From assembly GCA_048262655.1 (NCBI GenBank), contig JBLXEY010000001.1, forward strand, positions 124,001 through 188,000: a stretch of 64,000 bases of DNA. Reading direction: 5' to 3'. Under the pieces are notes generated by a model, which did not search any database, was not told the DNA's origin, and saw nothing but the letters and a program-made list of their open reading frames with translations. A program made the translations under genes and the position numbers. Of the stretch, positions 27,904-37,086 are shown one piece after another. Every line of letters starts with the position of its first letter. Position 1 is the first letter of the stretch. The DNA is from JABMNT01 sp048262655 (GTDB lineage: Bacteria; Pseudomonadota; Alphaproteobacteria; Rhodospirillales; Casp-alpha2).

Positions 27904-27976
27904 CAACAACAGGCGAGTAATTTTTCTGGGCACAAAGTCTCAACCGATTACTTAATCCACAATCGTTCGGTCTGGC

Positions 27977-28648
27977 TTAGCCTTGCAATTCGCGCAGACC
28001 ATTTATAAGCCGCGCCGTTCCGTCATCGACTCGCCCGGTCACTCTCGTCGGGCGGTAGTGTCGCTGAAAGGCTTTTAGCGCGGCGGCAATATTCGACGTG
28101 TCATAACCGATTTCAGACAGTATTTGAATTAGGACTGCCGTATCTTTTTCCAGATAATCTGATTCTTGAGGCCATTCACCAACGCCTGCGTCTGCCAATT
28201 GTTGCCACGGAAAATATTCTCCCGGGTCTTTCTTTCGCGATGGTGCAACATCGGAATGCCCCACAACATTGCGGGCTGGAATGGCATGACGCTCTAGAAT
28301 ATCCAGCGCAAGCTTATGTACCGCATCGATCTGCACATCCGGAAATTCCCGATATCCAAATTCGTGCCCGGGGTTCACAATTTCGATGCCGATGGAACGG
28401 GCATTAATATTGGTCTCACCTCGCCAATAAGAAACCCCGGCGTGCCAAGCGCGTTGACTTTCATCAACCAACTGCCAGCAAGCACCATCTTCGTCTACCA
28501 AATAATGGGCGCTGACTTCGGCTGCTGGATCACATAACCGATCAAGTGCCGCTTGTGCGGTCTCCATTCCGGTGTAATGAAAGACCAGAATATCGACGGC
28601 AGTGCCAGTTGGGCGATTATCAAAATTCGGGGATGGCTGCGACTTCAC
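27977..28648 (-). CDS. N-acetylmuramoyl-L-alanine amidase (Amidase_2, AmiD-like)
   Basis: Zinc amidase that cleaves the lactyl-peptide bond of muropeptides. It has 223 aa. The first zinc ligand is in VFHYTGM (His24), the fold motif SAHYLVDEDG and EIVNPGHEF follow, and GHSDVAPSRKKDPG has the second His and the catalytic region. A C-terminal helical peptidoglycan-binding domain contains ALKAFQRHYRP. I start it at GTG 28648, preceded by GGAAGGGG and just after the upstream stop, because homologues begin near PSPNFDxRP. Longer in-frame starts lie inside the DnaJ-like gene. No signal peptide is visible, so a cytoplasmic recycling role is possible. Confidence 0.85.
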   Translation of the reverse strand: MKSQPSPNFDNRPTGTAVDILVFHYTGMETAQAALDRLCDPAAEVSAHYLVDEDGACWQLVDESQRAWHAGVSYWRGETNINARSIGIEIVNPGHEFGYREFPDVQIDAVHKLALDILERHAIPARNVVGHSDVAPSRKKDPGEYFPWQQLADAGVGEWPQESDYLEKDTAVLIQILSEIGYDTSNIAAALKAFQRHYRPTRVTGRVDDGTARLINGLRELQG

Positions 28649-28667
28649 CTGTTCCCCTTCCAATTCG

Positions 28668-29408
28668 CTATTTAATACCACGTTGTTTGGCAATGGTGTC
28701 GTAGGCCGCATTAATGGTCGCCATTTTTTCCGTTGCCAGGTCGACAAACTCCTGCGGCACTCCTTGTGCCATCAGCGTATCCGGGTGGTTCTCAATTGTC
28801 AGTTTCCGATAGGTCGACTTGATTTCCTTGTCGGTGGCGCTTTTTGAGATACCAAGCACTTCGTATGGGTCCGCAGCAGAGGCATCACCCAGGTGAATGG
28901 TTTTCAGGCGCTCAAACTGGTTCGGACCAAAACCGAAGATCGCGGCAACTCTTTCAACAAACGCGACTTCGTTGGGATGCACGTGACCATCCGCTTTTGA
29001 AATAATGAATAGAGCTGCAATAAGTTCTTCAAGAACAGCAGGTTCATGGGCGAACAGTTGCCCGATTTGTTCGGCATAGGGCTCGAAACCTGTCGCTTCT
29101 TTTTTCGCTTCATTAAAAAGATCGCCGACATTTTTGACTTCATCTGCCGGGATCTGAAACATCTTTTTGAACGCCGCAATTTCGTCTGGCGTCACCTGGC
29201 CGTCCGCTTTTGCCATCTTGGCACACAAGACAATAACCGCCGTTGTAAAAGCAACCTGACGCGTATCAGAATCATACCCGCCACCCTCTGGCGACTGGAT
29301 TTTCGCACGATCAATGGCGTGACCAGCCGCGGCACCCAAGATAGCACCCAATGGCCCGCCCAGCGCAAAACCGGCGACCCCGCCAATTACTTTTCCCCAA
29401 ATGCTCAT
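28668..29408 (-). CDS. TerB- and DnaJ-domain co-chaperone (DjlA-like)
   Basis: A 246-aa protein. A glycine-zipper hydrophobic N-terminus (GFALGGPLGAILGAAAGHAI) is followed by a TerB-like acidic helical domain with two AKADG/SKADG repeats. A C-terminal J domain (about 180-246) has the HPD tripeptide that stimulates DnaK. This order matches DjlA, an inner-membrane J-protein. It is 19 bp upstream of the amidase and may be co-transcribed with it. Confidence 0.88.
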   Translation of the reverse strand: MSIWGKVIGGVAGFALGGPLGAILGAAAGHAIDRAKIQSPEGGGYDSDTRQVAFTTAVIVLCAKMAKADGQVTPDEIAAFKKMFQIPADEVKNVGDLFNEAKKEATGFEPYAEQIGQLFAHEPAVLEELIAALFIISKADGHVHPNEVAFVERVAAIFGFGPNQFERLKTIHLGDASAADPYEVLGISKSATDKEIKSTYRKLTIENHPDTLMAQGVPQEFVDLATEKMATINAAYDTIAKQRGIK

Positions 29409-29451
29409 GTAACGTCAGTTACCAGATTGTTTCGAAATTGCCAGCAATTGT

Positions 29452-30201
29452 TCATTGCGCGCTTGTTCCAATCCGGCCCGCCAACGGTAGCTTCAAGGCT
29501 GGATCCTTAAAGTCGAGACCAAACGTTAATCCCAGCAGATTAACCTCAATGCCTTCCTCTTTACCTGCCAACAATCCCGCCAAACCAAACAGAGAAACCT
29601 GATAGCCGGTGCCACTGGGTGTCGCGGCAACCAAACCGCCGCCTGGAATAAAGTCCTTGCCGATAGCGGTCGGTGGCAGATCAAGTTCCAGTTCAGGAAT
29701 TTCGCGAGCGACGAACGCAGTAAAGGTATTCGAATTCGGCCCTGGCCAAACATGATAAGTGTCACGGTGCGGATAGGCTTTTGCCGTCGCATCTATTTTT
29801 TCAACCAGCGCATCGACGCCCTCGCCTCGGACGTCAGCAAGGATTTCCGGCGCATTACCAAACCAGCGGCCATCGGCCGGGCGCTTTGAAACGACAAGTG
29901 CATCGCCACCATGCCGTACCCGCCATCCCATCACTTCATATACGGTAAATTCGCTGCCGTTGGTCGGCTTCGTTGCAATCCATGTGTGCACACCAAATGC
30001 GCCACGCCAGCTAAAAGCACGCGCTGCGTAGACCTGAACGATAGCTTCTTTATGAATTGCCGGATCTGGCGCGATCCCAGCGCTTTCTCTGCTTGCCGTT
30101 CGCCAGTCTGCCATAGAGCTTCTCCCGATAATTGCGCCCAGCGCTACGGTTACCACTACGATAATGGCCAGTGTTGTTATAATCCGCTTCGCTAATCTCA
30201 A
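29452..30201 (-). CDS. DUF3750 domain protein, membrane-anchored
   Basis: About 249 aa. An N-terminal basic residue cluster and hydrophobic helix (RLAKRIITTLAIIVVVTVAL) anchor or export it. The rest matches DUF3750, with blocks VQVYAARAFSWRGAFGVHTW, YEVMGWRVRHGGDALVV and YHVWPGPNSNTF. The family function is unknown to me; the Trp/His/Asn-rich core could be enzymatic. The start is uncertain: TTG at 30201 with AGAGG upstream is preferred, and a TTG at 30243 is also open. Confidence 0.75.
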   Translation of the reverse strand: MRLAKRIITTLAIIVVVTVALGAIIGRSSMADWRTASRESAGIAPDPAIHKEAIVQVYAARAFSWRGAFGVHTWIATKPTNGSEFTVYEVMGWRVRHGGDALVVSKRPADGRWFGNAPEILADVRGEGVDALVEKIDATAKAYPHRDTYHVWPGPNSNTFTAFVAREIPELELDLPPTAIGKDFIPGGGLVAATPSGTGYQVSLFGLAGLLAGKEEGIEVNLLGLTFGLDFKDPALKLPLAGRIGTSAQ

Positions 30202-30303
30202 ACCACGTTTCCTCTCGTTGATCGACACCACTGCAAGGCGCAAGCACCCTTAGCCCACTTCTTACATAGGGTTAACGTCCCATATTTCCAGCCATAAAGA
30301 GAG

Positions 30304-31257
30304 TCAATTTTCAGTGAGCGTCCGATCCTGACGACGTGACCAATAGTGAACCAAGGGCTTCAGGAGCGCGGGATACACATACATCGGGAATTGAGCGAGC
30401 GCGAAGTACAGGACAATATCGGGATCGATACCGGCCGGGAGGACCGCAAGAATAAAGCCCATATTGCGATTTCCCCCAACAAAACCAAGCGTCATCGCAT
30501 CGCGCCAGCCAAGCGTCCAAAACAACCCGCAACCAGCGATTTGCAGCGCAGCGTTTGCTGCGAACGCCAGCAATGCGATCGAAATAATACGTTTTGGATT
30601 TTCCAAAAGCAGCGCTCCGACGCCATCCATGATCGCGATGGCGAAAATCGCCATAAGGATCACAACGACACCGTCGGCACGCATTTTCCAGCGGGTTATC
30701 TTTTCGATCCCAAGCCATCGCCGACACACAAGGGAAACAACAAGCGCTGAAACCAGCATGGCCGCCAATCGGCCTGCCATTTCCCAAGCACTAATATCAA
30801 GAGCAACATTGAGAAGCTGCAGCGCAACCACCGGCAGGGTGATTGGTATTAGAAAGGTTGCAGCGACCATCGCAACCAGCGCCAACGCGCCATTTAAACC
30901 CAACATCATTGCCAAAGCCGGGTTTGAATTAAGTGGCGCACTTGCCGCCATCAAGACCATCGCCGCGATTATACCCGGGGCAAGGTTCGTGTGACTGATA
31001 ACAAACCACATCGCCGCGGGCGACACGATTAAGACCCATAAAAGCGAAACAGACCCGATCCGCCAGCGTTTAATACTCGCTTTAACAGCGCCCCAGTCCA
31101 ATCGAACCATTGCCAAAAATAACAATGCCCATACAGTCGGGGTCAACAGAGGCCCCAGAAAACTGGCAAGCCCCGGCAAAACAAGGGCAACAAAAACGCT
31201 GGAGGCCATCAGGGCCGTTGCGTGGCGCCCGAAAAAATCCAAAAACTTGATGATCAT
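30304..31257 (-). CDS. Bile acid:sodium symporter (BASS)-like transporter
   Basis: A 317-aa integral membrane protein with about nine to ten helices. Features of the BASS superfamily include APLNSNPALAMMLGLNGAL and a conserved late motif GFVGGNRNMGFILAVLP. The substrate is unknown; organic anions are likely. The ATG at 31257 is preceded by AGGA and an A-rich spacer. It is divergent from the L2HGDH-like oxidase with only 52 bp between them, so a shared promoter region and a linked substrate are possible. Confidence 0.75.
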   Translation of the reverse strand: MIIKFLDFFGRHATALMASSVFVALVLPGLASFLGPLLTPTVWALLFLAMVRLDWGAVKASIKRWRIGSVSLLWVLIVSPAAMWFVISHTNLAPGIIAAMVLMAASAPLNSNPALAMMLGLNGALALVAMVAATFLIPITLPVVALQLLNVALDISAWEMAGRLAAMLVSALVVSLVCRRWLGIEKITRWKMRADGVVVILMAIFAIAIMDGVGALLLENPKRIISIALLAFAANAALQIAGCGLFWTLGWRDAMTLGFVGGNRNMGFILAVLPAGIDPDIVLYFALAQFPMYVYPALLKPLVHYWSRRQDRTLTEN

Positions 31258-31309
31258 ATTTCTTTTTTCCTGGATTTTAAGGCCCGTCTGATACATCCAT
31301 TACAGCAAC

Positions 31310-32425
31310 ATGAGTGAACAAATACAAACAGTCGTCATTGGAGCCGGCGTCGTCGGCCTCGCCATTGCCCGTAAACTCGCGATGAGTGGGCGAGAAGTCA
31401 TCTTGCTGGAATCCGAAGATGCCATCGGAACGGCCACCAGTGCGCGCAATTCTGAAGTTATTCATGCGGGAATTTATTATCCGAAAGACAGCCTGAAGGC
31501 GCGGTTTTGTGTGGCCGGCAACAAAGCCCTTTATCAATATTGCGACGAGCGTTCAATTCCGCACAAGCAAATCGGAAAATTGATTGTCGCCACGTCGGAT
31601 GACGAAGTTGCTGCCTTGGCAGGCATTCAACAAAGAGCCGCTGCAAACGGCGCCCAAGCCCTTCGCATGCTCAGCAACACAGAAATTGAAGAACTGGAGC
31701 CAAACCTCTCCGTATCAGGTGCCTTGTTTTCACCATCTACCGGCATTATCGACAGCCACTCGTTGATGTTGTCTTATCAGGGTGAAGCCGAAGACCACGG
31801 CGCCATGATCGCATTTATGAGCCCCGTTGAAGGCGGCCATGTTGGTGAGGGGAAAATCACCCTTTCTGTTGGTGGAGAAGCGGCAATGGATTTGGATTGC
31901 CTGGAACTCGTTAATTCCGCCGGGTTGGGCGCGCAGGACATCTCAAGTCGCTTGACGGGTTTAGACCCGGCGACCATTCCACCCCTTTATTTTGCAAAAG
32001 GTAATTATTTTACACTTGCCGGTAAAACACCCTTCAATCACTTGATCTACCCGGTTCCCGTACCAGGCGGGCTTGGCACCCATTCAACTTTGGATATGGG
32101 CGGGCAAACCAAATTTGGCCCGGACGTCGAATGGTCTGATACCATTGATTACACTGTCGACAAACAGCGGGGCGATGGGTTTTATGCGGCAATCCGCCGC
32201 TATTGGCCGGACCTGCCTGATGACAGCCTGCAGCCAGGCTACGTGGGCATTCGCCCTAAGCTCGCCGGACCGGAAGGTGGCAAATACGATAGCGATTTTC
32301 TGATACAAGGGCCCACAGATCATGGTATTAAGGGATTGGTCAATTTATACGGCATTGAATCTCCGGGTCTGACATCATCGCTAGCGATTGCCGATTATGT
32401 TCTGGAGACGTTGGAACAGGGATAA
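31310..32425 (+). CDS. L-2-hydroxyglutarate dehydrogenase-like FAD oxidoreductase
   Basis: A 371-aa DAO-type flavoprotein. The dinucleotide-binding motif VVIGAGVVGLAIAR is at residues 8-21. TSARNSEVIHAGIYYPKDSL is the segment typical of L2HGDH/LhgO proteins, and the C-terminal GIRPKLAGP and YGIESPGLTSSLAI are also typical. It should oxidise an L-2-hydroxy acid such as L-2-hydroxyglutarate, probably at the membrane. The class II aldolase gene begins 5 bp downstream, so they form an operon. Confidence 0.9.
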   Translation: MSEQIQTVVIGAGVVGLAIARKLAMSGREVILLESEDAIGTATSARNSEVIHAGIYYPKDSLKARFCVAGNKALYQYCDERSIPHKQIGKLIVATSDDEVAALAGIQQRAAANGAQALRMLSNTEIEELEPNLSVSGALFSPSTGIIDSHSLMLSYQGEAEDHGAMIAFMSPVEGGHVGEGKITLSVGGEAAMDLDCLELVNSAGLGAQDISSRLTGLDPATIPPLYFAKGNYFTLAGKTPFNHLIYPVPVPGGLGTHSTLDMGGQTKFGPDVEWSDTIDYTVDKQRGDGFYAAIRRYWPDLPDDSLQPGYVGIRPKLAGPEGGKYDSDFLIQGPTDHGIKGLVNLYGIESPGLTSSLAIADYVLETLEQG

Positions 32426-32430
32426 GCATC

Positions 32431-33162
32431 ATGAACCATCAGGCACATCGGGAAGATTTGGCGGCGGCACTGCGTTGGGCCGTCAGACAAGGCTGGCAGT
32501 CCGGCATCTGCAATCATTTCAGTTTGGCCGTGGATGAAGACGGGGATGCTCCGGCCGGTATTTTGATCAACCCGCAAGGTTACCATTGGTCCGAATTAAC
32601 CGCCTCGTCTCTGTTGCTCATGGATTATGACGGCAATGTCATTGATGGCGAAGGAACCGTTGAGCAAACGGCATTCTTCATTCACATGGCTATTCATACA
32701 CGGGTTCCAACGGCGAAATGCGTCTTGCACGCCCACCCCCCCTACTCGACCGCCATCATGTGCACCGAAAAGGGCCGCATCAAAAATTGCAATCAGGACA
32801 GTTTGCGTTTTCACCGCCGCATTGCCTATGATGATGATTTCGGCGGCATCGCTGATGACGCAGAAGAAGGCAACCGGATCGCCGGTGCCCTTGGCAACAA
32901 ACAGATCATGCTGATGGCACACCATGGAATCACTGTAACAGCATCGACAACGGCCAAAGCTCTTGATGATTTTTATTACCTCGAACTTGCGGCTAAATCA
33001 CAGATCCTCGCCCAATCAACCGGGGTGCCCCTAAAAATTATTGATGACGAGACGGCCGACAAACTGGCACCGCCCATTCAGGCAGAAGAAGAACAAATGA
33101 TTGGCCACTTCGCCTCCATTCGTCGCATTCTCGATAAGGAAGAACCGGAATATCGCAACTGA
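32431..33162 (+). CDS. Class II aldolase/adducin family protein
   Basis: A 243-aa protein of the zinc-dependent aldolase/epimerase fold. Metal ligands are visible as His100 and His102 in VLHAHPP and His164 in AHHG. Residue Glu79 in GTVEQTAF fits the catalytic acid region. Substrate specificity (sugar phosphate, hydroxy acid or other) cannot be read from the sequence. It is 5 bp after the L2HGDH-like gene. Confidence 0.88.
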   Translation: MNHQAHREDLAAALRWAVRQGWQSGICNHFSLAVDEDGDAPAGILINPQGYHWSELTASSLLLMDYDGNVIDGEGTVEQTAFFIHMAIHTRVPTAKCVLHAHPPYSTAIMCTEKGRIKNCNQDSLRFHRRIAYDDDFGGIADDAEEGNRIAGALGNKQIMLMAHHGITVTASTTAKALDDFYYLELAAKSQILAQSTGVPLKIIDDETADKLAPPIQAEEEQMIGHFASIRRILDKEEPEYRN

Positions 33163-33267
33163 TCAATGGTGCATTGCTCGGCTGTCACTTCAACCAAAGA
33201 GATATTTACTTTTTATAGTTCTACCAAGATAATCCATCACAACAATAAGTTGGGGGATTAATCAATA

Positions 33268-34578
33268 ATGACTGAGAACAAACCACGTCGCCCGTTGACG
33301 GCGACACGCCATGATTTGGAAGATTTTACAGACAGGCCAGCAGCAGCACCGTCAGGCACCAGGACAGCCTCCCATACGGGTACGCTCTCGTTTTCGGGCA
33401 AGCGCGGACAACTCTTCAAATTAGCTCTTGTTAATTCGATTCTGACAATCCTGACGCTGGGCATCTATCGGTTCTGGGCAAAGACCAATATTCGCCGCTA
33501 TTTCTGGTCAAATATCCAAGTCCAAAATGAGCCTTTGGAATATACGGGAAAGGCAATGGAATTACTGATCGGGTTTCTTGTGGTCCTCGCCATACTCGTA
33601 CCGATCTTTGCTCTTTATCAAGGTGCCCTGTTTTTAGTTTCCAGTTCGTCTGAATACATTCAATTTGGGCTTCAGTTCGCATACGCCTTAACACTTCTGG
33701 GCTTTTTCCAATACGCCTATTATCGGATGTGGCGTTACCGATTCAGTCGGACAACATGGCGCGGCATTAGGTTCGCTCAAGACGGTTCTGCATGGGTATA
33801 TATGGCGCTTACAATGGGCTGGATGGTCGCTACGCTTCTTACCATCGGCGTTGCTTATCCGTGGTTAAGAAATGCTCAATGGAATTACAGAATTCGACAT
33901 TTGAAATTTGGGGAACAAGCTTTTTCTTATTCCGGACGCGTGGCAGATCTGGCTAAAAAATGGGCGTTTGTCATGGGTGTGCCGCTCCTGATACTCGTCG
34001 CGATTATTACTTTTAAGTACGAAACAATCTCAATCCTCGGCACCCACTTCCCAATGGGAACAGATAAACCAAACCAAGAATTCATTGCCGCCTTAAAAGA
34101 ACTTGGTTGGTTTTGGGCCGGGCTTGGAATCGCCTATTTTTCATTCCCATTTCTTTACACGTGGTACCGGGTCAATGAATTGAATTACGTTCTTGGTGAA
34201 ACACAATTTGCCGAGGCAACGTTTCACGGCTCGATTCGTACGTTCCCCATTATTGGTTGGTTTTTTGTCACGATCTTAGCGATTATGGTGGTTATAGGCA
34301 TACCGTCGAGTATCCTAGGTTTCATGGTATCGAACCTTACGCAGGGACAACCACCTAGTATTGCGACATTAGTAATTCCAATCATTGGGTTCCTGTTCTT
34401 GTTGGTCGCGACGTCGATCATCAGCACGGTAATTTTGACATTTAGCATCGTGAAGCACATTTTTTCGCATATAAAAATCAACAATCCAGATTCTCTTGTA
34501 AGTGTCTCCCAAGCCAGCAGCAGCAAACCTGCATTCGGAGAAGGGCTCGCGGATGCGCTAGATGTGGGTGCATTTTAG
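33268..34578 (+). CDS. DUF898 (YjgN-like) membrane protein
   Basis: A 436-aa membrane protein with repeated DUF898 units. The motif GIYRFWAKTNIRRYFWSN near residue 70 and the related YPWLRNAQWNYRIRHLKFGEQAFSYSGR show the family core (aromatic-rich loops after helices). About six to eight transmembrane segments are present. The function is unknown. It is followed after 2 bp by an M48-type metalloprotease gene; such pairing suggests the two act together in membrane-protein handling. Confidence 0.88.
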   Translation: MTENKPRRPLTATRHDLEDFTDRPAAAPSGTRTASHTGTLSFSGKRGQLFKLALVNSILTILTLGIYRFWAKTNIRRYFWSNIQVQNEPLEYTGKAMELLIGFLVVLAILVPIFALYQGALFLVSSSSEYIQFGLQFAYALTLLGFFQYAYYRMWRYRFSRTTWRGIRFAQDGSAWVYMALTMGWMVATLLTIGVAYPWLRNAQWNYRIRHLKFGEQAFSYSGRVADLAKKWAFVMGVPLLILVAIITFKYETISILGTHFPMGTDKPNQEFIAALKELGWFWAGLGIAYFSFPFLYTWYRVNELNYVLGETQFAEATFHGSIRTFPIIGWFFVTILAIMVVIGIPSSILGFMVSNLTQGQPPSIATLVIPIIGFLFLLVATSIISTVILTFSIVKHIFSHIKINNPDSLVSVSQASSSKPAFGEGLADALDVGAF

Positions 34579-34580
34579 CG

Positions 34581-35708
34581 GTGGTCATTCGCGCTCTCTA
34601 CTATGATGGAGAAACGTCCAACGCGCATCCTGTCGAGTTAAGCCTTGCAAATGGTGAGTTGGGGATTTCCGGCATCGATAAGACAGCAAGGGTTTGGTCT
34701 TCCGACGAAGTAAAAGCCGTTGAAAAGCCGACATCGACGACACCACTTCGACTAAGGCGGGGATTTGACGGAGATGAACGGTTGGTGATTGCTGACGAAA
34801 ACGCACAAATCGAAATCATGCGCTATTTCCCTCTGATTAATCAGCAGGACAAGGTCTGGAGCCGAAACGCCAAGCGACTTGTCGGCTGGGGAAGTGCTGC
34901 GATTGCTTCCCTTGTTTTCACGGTTCTTGTCGCCATCCCAATGATTGCGCAGCAGATCAGCGATAGCCTGCCCGCTTCTTACGAGCACAAAATGGGTGAA
35001 CAGGCGTATGAGCAAATCATCAAGACGTTGACCTTCATTGAACGCAAAAATTCGGATGCGCGATTGACCTGCGTTACCAAAGACAACAGCGCCGAACGTC
35101 ACTTGGCGGAATTGGCGGGTCGTTTATTACCGGACAAATCTCTGGAGAACAGGCCGCAAATAAAAGTCGTCAATTTCAAAATGGAGAACGCCTTTGCTTT
35201 ACCAGGGGGCCATATCGTGTTGTTTCGGGGCTTACTGGAAAACTTGCAACATCCGGACGAGCTAGCCGGAATATTGGCCCATGAAATTGGCCATGTGGTG
35301 TATCGCCATACGACTAAGATTTTTATTGAACAAGCCGGAACATCGGCGCTTATCGGCTTGATCTTTGGCGACGTAACAGGAGGCACCGCCATTGCGGGTC
35401 TGGGTCAGGCCTTGCTCAACTCTGCACACACACGCGAAGCGGAACAAGAAGCAGACGCTTATGCCCTCAACGTTTTGAATCGAGAAAACATCAGCGCAGT
35501 ACCAGCTGCTCGTTTTTTTGAGCGCTTATTTGCGGAACAAGGCCACATGGAGCAAACATTGAGCCTTTTGAACACGCACCCTATGTCGAATGAAAGAGCG
35601 ACTTTTTTTAAAGACCATGCAACCGGCACAAAACCTTCCCTATCTGACGACGCCTGGAAAGCAATTAAAAACATGTGTGCAGACCCGCCGTCAGACAACG
35701 CATCTTAG
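34581..35708 (+). CDS. M48-family metallopeptidase, membrane-anchored
   Basis: A 375-aa protein. The catalytic zinc motif HEIGH is at 234-238, and the downstream acidic EAEQEADAYALN supplies the third ligand. One transmembrane helix lies at about 96-120, ahead of the protease domain. The N-terminal about 90 residues are a small beta-rich domain. The start is GTG at 34581, two bases after the DUF898 stop, so translation is probably coupled. The last 4 bp overlap the convergent dehydrogenase gene. Confidence 0.9.
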   Translation: MVIRALYYDGETSNAHPVELSLANGELGISGIDKTARVWSSDEVKAVEKPTSTTPLRLRRGFDGDERLVIADENAQIEIMRYFPLINQQDKVWSRNAKRLVGWGSAAIASLVFTVLVAIPMIAQQISDSLPASYEHKMGEQAYEQIIKTLTFIERKNSDARLTCVTKDNSAERHLAELAGRLLPDKSLENRPQIKVVNFKMENAFALPGGHIVLFRGLLENLQHPDELAGILAHEIGHVVYRHTTKIFIEQAGTSALIGLIFGDVTGGTAIAGLGQALLNSAHTREAEQEADAYALNVLNRENISAVPAARFFERLFAEQGHMEQTLSLLNTHPMSNERATFFKDHATGTKPSLSDDAWKAIKNMCADPPSDNAS

Positions 35709-36742
35709 TCAATCACAGGCCGACCCATAATTTTCTCAAAACGAGCCGCGTAGGTTTCCCAGCTATCGGGATTTTTGTATCTGGGCGGGCGCTTTCCGGC
35801 AAAAATATCAATCCACTGATCGGCGGCCCATTTACTCATATTAAACAAACAATCGTTGGTGATACCGGCGTTGTGAGGTGTCGCAATGACATTATCAAAG
35901 CGCAGCAAAGGATGATCATGAGCAGGAGGCTCGGCAAGAAAGACATCCACACCTGCACCCGAAATCGATTTCGTTTCGATGGCTTTTTCCAATGCCGCTT
36001 CATCATGGATGCCACCTCGCGCTGTGGAGACAAAAATGGCACTCGACTTCATCGCTGAGAATTCTGCATCACCGACCATATTTGCGGTTTCATCCGTGAG
36101 CGGGCAATGAATGGAAACGAAGTCCGATTGCTGAACCAGTTGCTCAAGCGATACAGCGGCTGCGCGCCGTTCTTTAAAGTCTGCCGCACTGATATGAGGA
36201 TCATAAGCGATAACATTCATGGAAAAGACCTGAGCGATTTCGGCCAGCCGTCGGCCGATTTGGCCAAGGCCGATAATGCCCAAGGTTCGCCCGGTTAATT
36301 CATTCCCAATGTAATCCCAACGCGACCACCCCCTTTCTGGACGACCAATGGCCCGATCCGACTGATATATTTGTTTGCTTAAGTTAAGCATCAGTGCAAG
36401 TGCATGTTGAGCAACGGATTCAGAGTTGGCCCCCGTTTGATTGACAACAAGAACACCAGCCTTTGTACAGGCATCAACATCGACCATGTCATATCCGGCA
36501 CCGGACACAGATACCGCAAGCAAATTTGGGCAACGCGCAAGCATTTCCGGGCCCGGATAAAAGGCCTCAGGCGTTTCAGTAGACGGCAACGCCTGATACC
36601 CGTGGGCCGCTTCGAGCAATTTCCAGCTGGTTTCCGCGGGAGCACCAAGGTTCATTTGAGTGAGGTTAATATGAGTTTCCTTGGCCAGAACTTCCGGACC
36701 GACGGGGTCCATCCATTTATCGAAATAGGCTATGTTTACCAT
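35705..36742 (-). CDS. D-2-hydroxyacid dehydrogenase (NAD-dependent)
   Basis: A 345-aa member of the D-isomer 2-hydroxyacid dehydrogenase family. The Rossmann motif is GIIGLGQIGRRLAE. The catalytic triad is visible: Arg in STARGG, Glu in GVDVFLAEPP, and His in ATPHNAG. It interconverts a 2-oxo acid and a D-2-hydroxy acid; the substrate is not evident. The N-terminal substrate-binding half is longer than in D-lactate dehydrogenases and resembles a phosphoglycerate-dehydrogenase-like subgroup. Confidence 0.9.
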   Translation of the reverse strand: MVNIAYFDKWMDPVGPEVLAKETHINLTQMNLGAPAETSWKLLEAAHGYQALPSTETPEAFYPGPEMLARCPNLLAVSVSGAGYDMVDVDACTKAGVLVVNQTGANSESVAQHALALMLNLSKQIYQSDRAIGRPERGWSRWDYIGNELTGRTLGIIGLGQIGRRLAEIAQVFSMNVIAYDPHISAADFKERRAAAVSLEQLVQQSDFVSIHCPLTDETANMVGDAEFSAMKSSAIFVSTARGGIHDEAALEKAIETKSISGAGVDVFLAEPPAHDHPLLRFDNVIATPHNAGITNDCLFNMSKWAADQWIDIFAGKRPPRYKNPDSWETYAARFEKIMGRPVID

Positions 36743-36977
36743 ACTTTGGGTCTTGCTTTCTGTAGGGGCAATATCGGTGCGATTCGTTGTGTTTCTTGTG
36801 GGGAGAAGGAAACCACTGTCACGAAAGATTGCAAGATTTTTTATTTTAAAGGCGCAACAATCGCTGGAAAACCGCTAAATATGGACAGCGATCAACAATT
36901 AACACTAAATGTTGTTTACCTTTGTGTCACGATAGCGCTAGTGTGGTCGACCAAGTCGATGATCAGAGGAGGAAATG

Positions 36978-37085
36978 ATGACTTCAGTCAGAAGGTTTTT
37001 CGGAATGATCTTTCGCGCGTTTGGGTTTCGCCGGCGTGCGCGCCCAGTTCGCATGATCCAATTTCTACCCAACGCCCTAAAATAG
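36978..37085 (+). CDS. Small Arg-rich amphipathic protein (candidate, 35 aa)
   Basis: A short open frame with a strong Shine-Dalgarno sequence: AGGAGG ends five bases before the ATG at 36978, and an adjacent ATG at 36975 is also in frame. The 35 residues include 8 Arg, 1 Lys, 6 Phe and no acidic residue, with a helical amphipathic look. Only 1 bp separates its stop from the convergent MarR gene. I recognise no family. The rest of 36743-36974 shows nothing else. Coding is inferred from the ribosome site and composition, without homology evidence. Confidence 0.5.
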   Translation: MTSVRRFFGMIFRAFGFRRRARPVRMIQFLPNALK

Positions 37086-37086
37086 T

